This document shows, in pieces, positions 1 through 11,700 of a stretch of DNA of 64,000 bases (positions are counted from its first letter, which is position 1; every line of letters begins with the position of its first letter). A program made the translations under genes and the position numbers. The notes beneath the pieces were generated by a model. The model was not told the origin of the DNA, ran no database searches, and worked only from the letters and a program-made list of their open reading frames with translations. This DNA comes from Aulostomus chinensis (lineage: Eukaryota; Chordata; Actinopteri; Syngnathiformes; Aulostomidae): assembly GCA_037954235.1 (NCBI GenBank), contig JBBMOA010000012.1:13617144-13681143 (forward strand), written 5' to 3'.

Positions 1-2249
1 GGTTGCCATTTGTCTGTTTGCAATACGCCGATAGTCATTAACTATGCTGATAGAGACAGATGCCGTTTGGTCCGATATTGTCAGGTTAATTGTCGACTTA
101 CATTCTAGGGTACAACAAATCCCAACGGACGTTTGTGCCAAATTTGAATACCTGAGTTACTGCAATAATGATAATGAAACTTACAAACAGACAATAAAAT
201 GTAAAGCCTCCAGCCCACGACTGGCCAGTATACAGTACAGTATAGGAGGTGCTGAAACTTAAAGAACAGGTAAAATAGAAAATCCACAGATTTAGTGCAG
301 ACACACTTTGCTGGAAAGTAACTTTTGAGGATTAATCTCAAAGACAGTCCTGAGGTTTACAACCTAAGTTAGCATAAGTAGCTAAGTTAGCCAGTTTGGC
401 TACTTTTAGCCTTTATTCTTGAGTTCAGGCTGCTTTTACGTAATCCTGCCACAAAGTATTAACTAACAGTACCAACTGTTGCAACGACTTATGTGTAAGA
501 AATATAAAGGGTAGCACTGCTTTCAGTTTGCTAACAGTTTCCTTATCAACAAAACTCTTTTCACTGGCTTCTCTGTTAACTAGTTAGTCAGTGTACAGTT
601 GAGTGCTTCGGACTACACTGTTTGAGTTCCAGTCGAGCAATAAATGATTCACTAAACAGATCTTTTGAACTAGTTCTGATGATTCTATGGAACTACCACG
701 CATCTCACTTGATCTCACATGACAAGTCACCAATCACAAGGATCACTTCCACCTTACAGGGTACATTCACCTCCTGGATGTCTCTTACTCTTGGTTACGC
801 TCCCTTTCATCTGTCATGTGATGCGCTTTCTCATACAACTTTTGGAATCTGATTGCGTACATAAATAGCAGAACATATCAGTGTGAGATCATTTTAGCAC
901 AAGGGAAGGGTTTTGAGGGAAAACATGACAAATCTGAGCATAGCAGCAACACATTGGGAAGACAGAGGGGGATAGAGGGGAGATGAAGATGTACAGTGTC
1001 TTCTTTTAGATGGGTGGACATGGACAGGTGGGAGCACTGGCAGAAATGAGGTCAGCAAATATTAGTGAAGGGCGTGGTGTTGTTTTGGAAACAATGTTGG
1101 AGAGAGTTCTGGAACAAGGGAGGGCTGGAGTCAGGCTGGCACTAATGATGGGGCGCCCAGGGCCACACATGTACAGCTGTCTCCCCTCCCAACTTCAGCA
1201 ATGTCAGATCAGCACAATAAAAGCCAGTGTGTTGGTCTGTGCTCGCAGGAACAGCTGGGTGGTTTGGCAAAAAAAAAAAAAAGAAGAAGAAAAGATTAAA
1301 AAAATAAGAGAACAGTGAATCGCTGGAACCTATCATCTCTGCCTCAAGATAGTAGAGTTTCTGGAACACATCCCAGTGACGCTCAGAGAGTCTTTTTTGG
1401 AGTTAGTTGTTGTGGACACTTGAACCTCTGGCAACCTCTGCTTGGACATACGCTTTCATCGAGTTTCCAGAGGCTGACGTCAGACTTTGTTCTGCACACG
1501 TTGAGTCATACGTGTGCACACTTGCCACCTCGCCTTTTGTGTTTTTGCCCTGGTGGCCTTGTGAAAAGGATGATGCATGATGTCAGGAGTACTTCTCCAG
1601 CCACACTTCACACCCAGAGTCCCTTATGGCAGATAACATGCACCCAGGCCATTCATGGCTGAACACATAAACAGATAAAGTCAGCTCAAACACACATCGA
1701 GCTTGAGCTTTTGCATATTCTTTGCACTTCCATTGGACGGACCGACATGTAGGAGGATATCTGCCTTTCTGACTCACTCCTTGTCTGTCTGACCACCCCC
1801 TCCTTCTAGCCTGCCAGCACCCTCCGTGTCTCTCGCTTCTCCTCCTCTCTCGCCTGTGTTTGTCTTAATCATAGTCGAGGTGATGTGGGCCAGGCAGAGC
1901 CGTTGATAATGTGATTAGAAAGGGCTCAGGCACAAACCCTGATCATTCCTATCACCTGGGACTTGTGTCACATTTGTCTCCAGGTGGAAAACAGTTTCAG
2001 TGTGTGAGCATCATTCTACTTTAAACCTTGTTTTTCACTGTCACAGTGTGTGGAGAAAGCCCAGAGGGAAAAGCTTTAAAGTACATGAGTGTGTGCAAAC
2101 ATACAGTATATATTTGTGGTTTTCAGGCGTCCAGAGTCTCCATGGATGAATGTACCTAAGGATCAGGTGAGCCGGTAAAGGGCGATACTCCCCAGTATGG
2201 GCTGCAGCTGGCCCCAAGGGAGATAGAGGTGGTGCATCTGCCAGACCGC

Positions 2250-2267
2250 GGGGGGGGGGGGGGGGGG
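2250..2267. repeat. Poly-G run
   Basis: Uninterrupted run of about 18 G. Runs like this are length-variable and prone to sequencing error. Confidence 0.9.
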
Positions 2268-2564
2268 AGGAGAGTGGCTCTTGTCAGGGAAAAGATGATT
2301 CATTCGTGACAGGCTTGTCATTAATAACAAGATTCTCCAGACTGCATTTACCTGCTCTTCATGGAGAGAACAAAAGTGATGAACTAGACTAGACACGAGG
2401 GGGATAAGAATTATGAGTGTTTCTTCTGTGGCTTCATTACTGCCCCCTTCCTTCTGTTGTTACCCGCTCTGACCTCGTACCATCAGCACTTCTGGCAGAC
2501 ACATACAGGAACTAAATCTGTTACCACACTACTACACCACAAAAACATGTCAGTGCTCATGCTT

Positions 2565-2570
<6 letters not shown>

Positions 2571-2595
<25 letters not shown>
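2571..2595. repeat. (TG)n microsatellite
   Basis: Perfect TG dinucleotide repeat of about 12 units in intergenic DNA. Confidence 0.95.
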
Positions 2596-2770
2596 CGTGC
2601 ACAAGTGTGTGAGTTTGAGTGGATAGCTGATTAGAATCCAAGGCTGCCTCTGTAAAGAGTTTATTTTATCGTTTTAAGAGAAGGCAGACACAAAGAGCTG
2701 GAACAGAGTGAATCTAAAAAAGAGGGGGGATCAAGGCTCATCTTAACTGTGAGATGGGGTGAAATGTCTA

Positions 2771-2774
<4 letters not shown>

Positions 2775-2803
<29 letters not shown>
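2775..2803. repeat. (TG)n microsatellite
   Basis: Perfect TG repeat of about 14 units, some 200 bp from the preceding TG tract. Confidence 0.95.
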
Positions 2804-4349
2804 CTCAGGGGAGCCAACTTCTCTCTCTGGACTCAACTGAGCCCATCTGAGTCTCGATCCCACCCCTCCAGCTGTTTCGCTCCCTACCTCCAAGGCATTT
2901 CTCCATCCCCATTTTCTCCTCTAAACTCAGACAAACTCGCTCTGCCGCTGCTGCCTAAATGAGCTCATTTACTGTGTCTCTGCTGTTGTGTAATATTTGT
3001 TTTTGCCTGCTTTATTGACTTGAATTGCAGATACTGCTAAAGTAGAACTTGAGCTCCTACGTGACCTGTAATACTTTGTACTGATGGTTTGTGTTCAGCT
3101 GAAACAGTTTTTAGACTGCGCCACAAGCAGAGCAGTATGAATTCCCATATAAGGCAGGAGGACCCTTTCTAACCTCCTCCTCCTCCACTCTCTCTTCTTC
3201 CCCTTCACTCCTTCATTGCAACCAGCTCTGTCAACTCGCTCTTTCCTCTCTGTTGAGACCATGAACTAATGCCCTTGAGATCTACACACAAACATACTGC
3301 ATGTACAAATATCTTTAAGGATTGCTTGAGAACAACAAACGTGTCAAACACCAGTGGTTCTTTCGGTTTGCTTGTTTGTCGTCCCCTGACATACCTGTCT
3401 GAACATCTGCATTGCTGTCTTTTCTTTAGTAAGCAACCGGTAAATATTACACCAACACTTCAGCTCAAGCCCTGCAAATCCGAAGGGAGGATGAGGAGCA
3501 CAGGAAGCAGAGTGGGAAGTCGAGATGGATTGAAGGATCAAGAGAGTAAAGACGGAGTGGAAAAAAACACAAACAGCGCTGATAAGACCCTCGGCAGAGG
3601 AAGAGTCATTCTCAGCCAATACCCAGTGGACTCCCTCGTGTCCCAGTCTTCCCCTCCTGCAGGATGGGTTCTCGTGTGGGAATACGCAAGGAATGTGGCC
3701 CCTTTTGTTGAGTGTGTGATATGCTCCTGGTTGGCGGTCATTTGTGTGTCTTATGTGTGACAAGCTGCAGGCTTGGCAGAGGCAGATCAGAGAGACACTC
3801 AACAATCCTTTCTGGGTAAGACCCTCCCAGGAAAACAATGACTGGTCTTACGGTTGCTATCTCTCAAAGCTCCTCCTTGGCTGATGGAGAGCTGTCTCTC
3901 AGTGATTCATATCCATAGACTACAGATGAAACAAATAGTTTAAAAAGCTGTTTTTCATGAAACCCTTGACCAAACTCTATATTTTGATTTTATTCATAAA
4001 GATTTTTCTTGTAAGTCTAATTTTTTGCAAGTATACATTTCATTGAGGGACTTACAGAGAAGAATTTCTCATAGGATTTTTATTTCCCTACACTGGAGAG
4101 CTGTATATCTTTTTGCCCAAGGCGTTAACAAAAGTACACTTCTTGAAAGGCCTTTAAATAGACATTGTCGAAACTGACAGTCTACCTTAGCCTTGTGTGC
4201 AATAACACATCTACACAAAGACCTTTCCAGCTTTAAGCTATGTATTACACTCAAAAGTGCTACATTATCGAGAAGTAAAGGTGCAGGATTTATTTTCTGT
4301 ATGAAATCTTAGCTGGTAGAAAAGACATTCGAACATGAGTAGACACAAA

Positions 4350-7025
4350 ACAAGGCAAGGTGAGGTTTATTGAAGAATTTGTGACAGTTTCTTTGCTTCG
4401 TGCAGCCCTTGTGTTGACAGAACAGTCTTTTTAAGTGAAACACAGTGATACAAGAATGATCTGACGTCAGGACTGACAGCACCTGATGTTAACACCCTCA
4501 CGGGTGTGTCTCACATCCACAAAATGGACTTTTATCTCCTATTAATGGAGATTAGAGGCCATCACACACATTTGGCACCAAAAAAATAAGATGAGAATTA
4601 AGAGAAAACAAGTCAGCCGATGGTGTTTTTGTTGGTTTCTACAGCCAGTATTTGGTTATTTTTCCAAGTTATTAGTACAAACTTGAAAGTTCTTTGTGGG
4701 TGTAGTAACAAACACATCATCACATCGAAAATATACAAATATTACAGCAGGTTTCATTCATTCCTTTAAAAAAAAAAAAAAGAACCAACTCCTTTGGTTT
4801 GATTATCAATTTATGCAGGAAAGAAAGCTTTGTATTTTACATATCCTTTGCGACAAACTTTAAAATGAGTTACTTGATGAACTAAAGTGAGATGTTGGGG
4901 GGAAACTTTAATCTCAATCAAGAATGTTGCACCCTGGCTAGAAAAATTAAAGGTATATGAATAAGCTGCTGTAGCTTAGTGACGCTATACAGAACTGCTT
5001 AAAGAGATAATTCACTAAAAAAAAGTGTATTTTGCCTTTCAAGTACACATAAATAGGTGTATTGAGCTCCCAAATACATCTTTCCCTCCTGTGTCACTTC
5101 TTTTTGACTCCAGAATGCAGAAAGTGACAGCCAGGTGTATGTAACCTGAAGCTAACAGTGACTGACAGCTAATACCAGCTACAGCAACTAAGCAGTAAAA
5201 CTGCCCAAAAATATCTCTCTACGCACTGTAAATCACAGTCTGGTATAATTCAAGTCTTTTCCAGTCAGCCATATGCACAGTAATCCACAAACACTTTGAA
5301 TTGAGCTAAAAATAAATAAAACATAACACTTAAAATTCTGTGCTACCCACTCATGCTAATCCACAAACGTTCATGTTAGCATCAAACTGACAGGGATGAA
5401 ATATGTTTTTAACTTAAATCAAAGTGTTTGGGGATAACCGTGCTAATTGGAAGATACAGATGTGGATTATACCAGTTCATGCACTTGAGAGTTTCTAAAC
5501 TGACATTTTATGGTATTTTTGCCATTTTTCCCCCTTTATTACTGTAGCTGTTGTTAGCTATCAGTCGCCATTAGCTTCAAGCTAAATATGCATCTACATA
5601 ATCCAGGGTCTCAAAGAAGTGAGGTAGGAGGAAAATATCTTAGTGAGCTTAAGACATCTACTTCTGACAAATTGAAAGGGTAAAATAACTTATTGGATAA
5701 AGTTTATATTGAGCAGTAACATCTTTGTACATGCAAGATACGTCTGCTTTGAATGAGAATGAAAATATACCATGAAACCGACACAAATGTGTCACCAGGT
5801 ACAGAAAGGCTGCTAGACGGTGTTAGCAGGTACTTGCAAGCCATCACCTTGGTTCATAATGTGTTTGCTGAAAGCTGAACCCAGAATTGTTTGTTTTCAA
5901 TCAGAGCTGGAATAGGTGAGTCAGACATGGAGGTGGAAAAAAAACAAAACTGAGGAGAAAGCCAGGGACGCTCTTTGATCTTATTTGAACTCTCTGTTCA
6001 GTTGACTGCACGGCTTGTGTTTGTGTGTACATGTATAAGTGAAGTTTAGGACAGACACAGCGAGAAACACAAGTGTCTTGCAGTTCCTCTTACATCCTTT
6101 GTGGTCTCTACTCACCCAAACATTAAAGGTTCACTGCAAACCTGTGACCAACAGCAGTACATGTCATGATACGAGTTGTACACGAAAAGCTTGCATTGCC
6201 TCATTCAGGATCAACGGAATGAGAAGACGCTAGCTCAGTCAAACCTCTGCATCAGAGATTTGATCAACAAAAGCATAGAAGCAGTAGCATCAGATGCCTC
6301 CCACACCTTTTCTGTGCCTCCTGGGGAGTGTGAACCCTGCCTTGGTGTCTGTACATGGTGCTAAAACAAGGCGACACTGCGGTCAGTCACACAGGAAACT
6401 GAGAAGGCAGACGACCTCACATCCTGCCTGAGCTTTGGAAGAAACACTTCCTCCTTAAAAGCAGCGAGTGCAATTCTCAACAAATTTCTCACATGAAGGC
6501 TGTATGTCTGCTTAAATTTAAAGCCAGGCATTGCAAACATCTCACACTTTGGAGAAAAAAAAAATTCTTTGGAGGAAAGATACATTCACGAAAGTTTCAA
6601 GTGAATAAAGGGAAATGACAAAGCTACATCATTAGCCTGAGGCTGAGTTGCCATTAAAAACTCTGTACGGGCGTTAAATTGACCACATTTCTCACCTGTG
6701 TCAGATTTTAAAAAGCCCCATGATTATCAAAAGAACTGAGCAGCGGAGGATGTGCATCTTGATCTCACCTTCAAACTGGCAGTGAAACAGATGAGACAGT
6801 AGCTTTGATGCACTAATGGAACAGTCAGTGCTACTATGACAGCAACCATCCACCCACCACTCTATTATCTGCTGACAAACACCACGTAAATATTTCCCAT
6901 ACAGTCCAGACATTTACAAAACCCCACTGCTCAACAACAACAATAGCTGTGGTGCTCAGCAGCCTCTCACTGAAGTACACTCCATTTGTTCACTCCACTC
7001 TCTGCCCAGAGCCCCCTGGTTGCCA
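4350..7025 (-). other. Probable 3' UTR of tbc1d4
   Basis: A 2.7-kb stretch between the tbc1d4 stop codon and a minus-strand AATAAA, with no exon-like ORF or recognisable coding homology. A long 3' UTR is the simplest reading. Part of it could be intergenic if an earlier poly(A) site is used. Confidence 0.45.
4366..4371 (-). terminator. Candidate polyadenylation signal of tbc1d4
   Basis: AATAAA on the minus strand (TTTATT on plus), 2.65 kb downstream of the tbc1d4 stop codon and followed by a T/G-rich stretch. It is the best-placed signal I see, but other AATAAA words occur nearby, so use of this one is inferred. Confidence 0.4.
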
Positions 7026-7256
7026 TCAGGGCTTCTTGGCTACAGTTTTGGTTTTCCCGTTGGGTCCTGTTTTGATCTGGGTCATCTCCACATCTGTCAG
7101 GGCGTCAGGGGGAAGGTACGAGCGCATGCGCTCGATGGTCTTCTGGTAAGCTGCCCTCTCCTGCTCCAGAGAGCGAATCATGTGCTTCATTTTGCTCTCT
7201 CGAGAAAGTAAGTTCTCCATGCTCGTCTCCAGCGATTGGATCTTTTGCCGTGCAGC
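7026..7256 (-). CDS. tbc1d4: tbc1d4 exon 23, last coding exon (residues 1175-1250)
   Basis: AARQKIQSLETSMENLLSRE through AYQKTIERMRSYLPPDAL, a C-terminal coiled coil, ending in a Lys-rich tail and TGA at 7026-7028. Confidence 0.97.
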   Translation of the reverse strand, partial: AARQKIQSLETSMENLLSRESKMKHMIRSLEQERAAYQKTIERMRSYLPPDALTDVEMTQIKTGPNGKTKTVAKKP

Positions 7257-8699
7257 CTGGAACACACAAACACCTCAGCTCAGTAATGGGTAGCTGCATG
7301 GTACAAATTACAAAATTGTAAGATAATATATTCTAATCTTAACAAAACATTTGAACATTCAAGTGCAATTAATGACACAGAAGCAGTGGAAGTTCAGTTG
7401 AGTCCATTAACACCGACACAGAAGCTCATTTCATATGTGAACTTTGTGAAGACCACCAGGTGACAGCAGCCGGCCTTCAGTCTATGTTAGGTTGTGTTTT
7501 AGTGCCATCTACAGGAAGTCCCAGACATTACCAGTGGCAACTTCAGATGTCACATGAAACTACAGAGCTTTTAACCACTCTTTCACAATGAGACATTTTC
7601 AAATTGGCATTTCATATTTCCTGCAGTTTAATACTTTCATTTTTTTTCAAGACAGTTCTGAAGGTTATATGATACCTGAAGTTTTTCCAGCAGGTCCATG
7701 TTCTGCTTTTTCAGCTGTGAATTTGTCTTTTCCAGTTTGTCCAGCCGGTCGGACTCATCGGGCAGCGGTCCTGAGTCCACCACCTCATCCTGCAGGACGT
7801 GGTACTCCACCTCGTACGCATGCAGCTGCTTGGAGATGTCCATTTCTGTTACCTGGCAACAGACATGTCACACTCTGACTTTATATGTCATTACAGGGCG
7901 TGTTCTATATTAGGGAGAAAAAAAAATCGAATATAAGACCCGTCCAGTATCACTATAAATGAAATCAAAGATAAAACTTGCTATGAAAATACACACCGAA
8001 AGTAAACTGATGGTGGATAAGCTATTCCTTAATATTTTTCAATTCTTTTCTTCCTCCAGACTAGGGAAGCCCTCGCAGTGACAAAAATATTTCAGATCAC
8101 TGAAATAGATTTTAGAATCATTTCATGAAATCCGAGGCCAGTTTACTCACTTAAAAATACATTCTAACTTTCACTGATATCAAAAACCATCAGGGAAACA
8201 CCACAACACGTGGGTTTAGATCGTGTTTTGTGTAACTTTTCTCTCCGTACCTTGGCAATGGTCTGCTCCATCTGTGTCCGTGTGAGGGTGGGGAGTGTCG
8301 TTTTCAGATAGTCCACAATGCTCTCAAAGCTGTCGCACTCCACTATCTCCCCCTCATGGCTGCTCAGCAAGCACAGGGCTACTTTAAAGATCACTTCAGT
8401 CCCCTGGACGAATATTAAATCTGGCAAAATAAAAACAATATTAAGAACTGCAATGATTCACACACTTAAAAAAAAACAAAAAAACAAGTGTTGTGAAGCT
8501 AAACATTTGGCCATTATTCAATAAACATGCCAAAGATGCGGGACACAAAGCCGAGAGGGAACTGCGAGGCGAAGAGTGTGAGGAACCACGGTGCTGCGTA
8601 GAGGCTCGGGGAGATCTCGTGTTCCTCAAAGTGATTGTACAACTCGCGGTGGTAGTCATGTAACAGTCTGGAGAGTTGATACATCTGAATCTATGAAAA

Positions 8700-8765
<66 letters not shown>

Positions 8766-11700
8766 TGTAAGTGCAGATGAGGAAACTGGTTGATCTGGAT
8801 TTGCATTGGAACACATAGGACAATTGAGGTATTGTAACTGTACCCAGAAAAATACGACTGGGTAATTTTGGGAGCCTGCTCAGACATGCACAAGTCAAAG
8901 CATTTAATAAGTTTCCAGCTCTAAAAAAAATAATTTTTTGCACAGTCATCAGCTATAGACAGACAGGAGAAGCAGAACTTCGACTCCGATAGTCTTCCTG
9001 ACAGTTAAAAAGACCAGACATTGCTTTACCTGCTCGTACGCAACAGAAAACTGTACACGTTCCTCCTTTCTTTACAAACTCTGGGTGAGTCTTTCCAGGA
9101 AATATTACAATAAGAGAGCTAGCTAGCAGTAAACTGTCGTATAGATTAAATATTACCACACCTGCTGATGCTTTCACCGTGATGAGTGCAGCTGATGTTT
9201 AACTGGAGCCAACAGAGAACACGCAAGTGAGGTTTGAATAAGAGGCGGGGCCTCTTGGCTACTGTTATTCATTGCCTGCAATAACTCTCCCATATCTAAC
9301 TACCTGCTGGGAAAGGTAAATAAAGAAGGTGAGCAATACAGTAGGCTAGAAATAAATGTGACAATAAACATATTCTGCTGGCATATATATTCAGAACAAC
9401 GGCAGAACTCTTGATAACAAACATAGTCATGTTTGCGTTGAGTGTTGCACGGCAAAGGTGTGTATTCCCATTTGGAGGTGGGACTAAGTCACGTGTGCAA
9501 GTCTCCAGTAATAACCTTAGAGTCTCAAGCAAGTCCCAACTTGATCAACTAGACACCAAGTGTCTGTGTGTGTGTGTATTTTTTTAATATTATTATCATT
9601 ATCCTTATTTTGAGCATCCGAGATTCTACAGGAGAAAGCTTGAAGAACAGATACAACCTGGTATGTTTATGCTCACTACAGATGCTCATTAACAGGCAGC
9701 AAATAGATAAATTAGTTTCAGGCATATTTTCACGTTGGTGGTTAAGCTGGTGACATACACCAGCTAAAACCATCAAGTCACATATTTGATCAGATTTCTC
9801 ATTTGTTTTATTTGTGAGTGAGATATTACAGTTAATGATTTCGGCATCTAAATATCAAGAGGAGAGAAATCGTCACAGAGATTTCCTGCCGTACAAGAAA
9901 ATGCAGCTAACAAGCTGATTTGATTGTATTACGTCATTTTTAAGACTGGAAGTGATGATTTTGAATAATGACGAGATTAATAAAATTGTTGCAGTGAAAG
10001 GAGGTGCTGACAAAAGGAAATAATGAGAAAAATTAAGAACCCTCTTGTTTTAAAAAAAAACCTTTGCGGCCATTTCAGTGTAGATTTCAGAGTTTACAAG
10101 GTGCACCGAATGCATCATGAGCTCACTTTACAAAGGGATGGGGTGCTAATTCTATCTAAAATGTTCTATCACGTAGTATCACAGATCAAATTCATGAGAA
10201 CTCTGATTTGAATCTTTCAAAACAGAATCTAGTCCCTTCATCACTGACTTTCACCCCCAAATTATTTTGCACAGATGAAATTTAAAGGATTTCTTGACTT
10301 TAACTTGTGCAACACATACAGGTTGTAGTGATCCCTGGCCCATACCTGCAGAGAGACCATGTCAGGCTTGTACTGGCGTCTGATGCCGAGGTCATACATG
10401 AGGAACTTCAGCATGTCGAAGGCCTGCTCTTCACTCATGTGCAGCAGCAGCACTCCGGCCACAAAGCTGATACCCTGGCAGTAGCTGACCTGTGTGCAAC
10501 AAAGCAGCACATTACCTGCTGCAAATGTGACCATGACCATCACTGTGGGCTTCAAGTGCCTGTCCTGTTCGCAGGATTAAAAGTACCTCTGTATCCAGCA
10601 GAGAGTAGGCTTTCAGGAGGTTATAGAGGGAAAGCTGTCCAGGGCCCAGCTGGACTGAGAAGTACTGGTGGGTGGGGAAGGTCCGGCCTGAGGACAGACA
10701 CGGAGATGCATCTCAATATAGACTAAATATTTCTCTAACATGTCAGGTTACGGTTTAGTGAGGCGGAGGGTCTGTCCAAAATGCTCCACCATGTGCTCAC
10801 CTAGATCCACCAGAATAGCATGCTGCTGCGCGGTGAGCTGTTTCAGCAGATCATGGTAGGGGGTGTCTGGGGCAGGCTGGCGCTGGGGCAGCCTGTGACA
10901 CAAGCGGTGCTGATGGGACAGTAACAACCAGACCTCCCCGCGCCGACCTTTGGGAACACCTGCACACAAAGAGGAAAGTAAACGAGCTCATTCAGAAATG
11001 CACAGAATCAAAGGTACATCCTTATACGGTGTATGCTCGCTCACCTTGGCAGACTGCACGGTAAATCTCCTCCTTGTCTTGTGGGACTGTCGTTCTGCCG
11101 GGGGCCTTCAGTTTCCTCTCCCACAATGCCTGCACATCTTTGGAGTCCTGCCCCACTTCTTGGTAGTTCAGTTTCATCTTACGAATGTGCAGCTCATCTC
11201 GGCTTGCTGCAACACAATAAACGTTGAGATAAGGAGAGATGAGACAACACATTTAATAGTAAGCAGCCTTTTAATATGCTTTAGAGCACAGCCGAAACAT
11301 ATCTATTGGAGTAAAAAAAAAGTACATGTCAATAAAAATTGTTGGCTGATAGATCCACTACAGTCAGCAGTTTTAACACTGATCGAATGAGACAAATGTA
11401 GCCTTTCTTGATTTGTCTGAATGGGTGTATATGCTGGCAGAGGTGCAAAGGTGGTAAATATTGTATCATGATCAATTTGTTGTACGTCATCTATATACCT
11501 AGTAGGTCTGGCAATTCAAAAGTACCGTGATGTAATTCTTGTCACCATAACAACATAAAATGACATTCACATATAAAGGTAGAAAGGTCACTTTGATCTA
11601 CCTTTAATCTTTGTGTAATGTCTGACTGTGATCTTGGTGTTCTGATTTTAATACCTGACCACTTTGATCACCTCTATCTGACAAGAGTTTTCACTTTGAT

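Larger units (their letters stand above)
1..4343. other. Intergenic region, no gene recognised
   Basis: No exon with recognisable homology or paired splice sites was found on either strand. Open frames here (for example 3269-3760) lack family motifs and overlap frames of similar length on the other strand. The region holds two TG microsatellites, a poly-G run near 2250 and several A-rich stretches. It lies beyond the inferred 3' end of tbc1d4. Confidence 0.6.

Noticed and set aside
3269..3838. ORFs of 163 (plus) and 164 (minus) codons
   Set aside because: They overlap each other on opposite strands, show no family motif, have no splice-site support and mixed composition.
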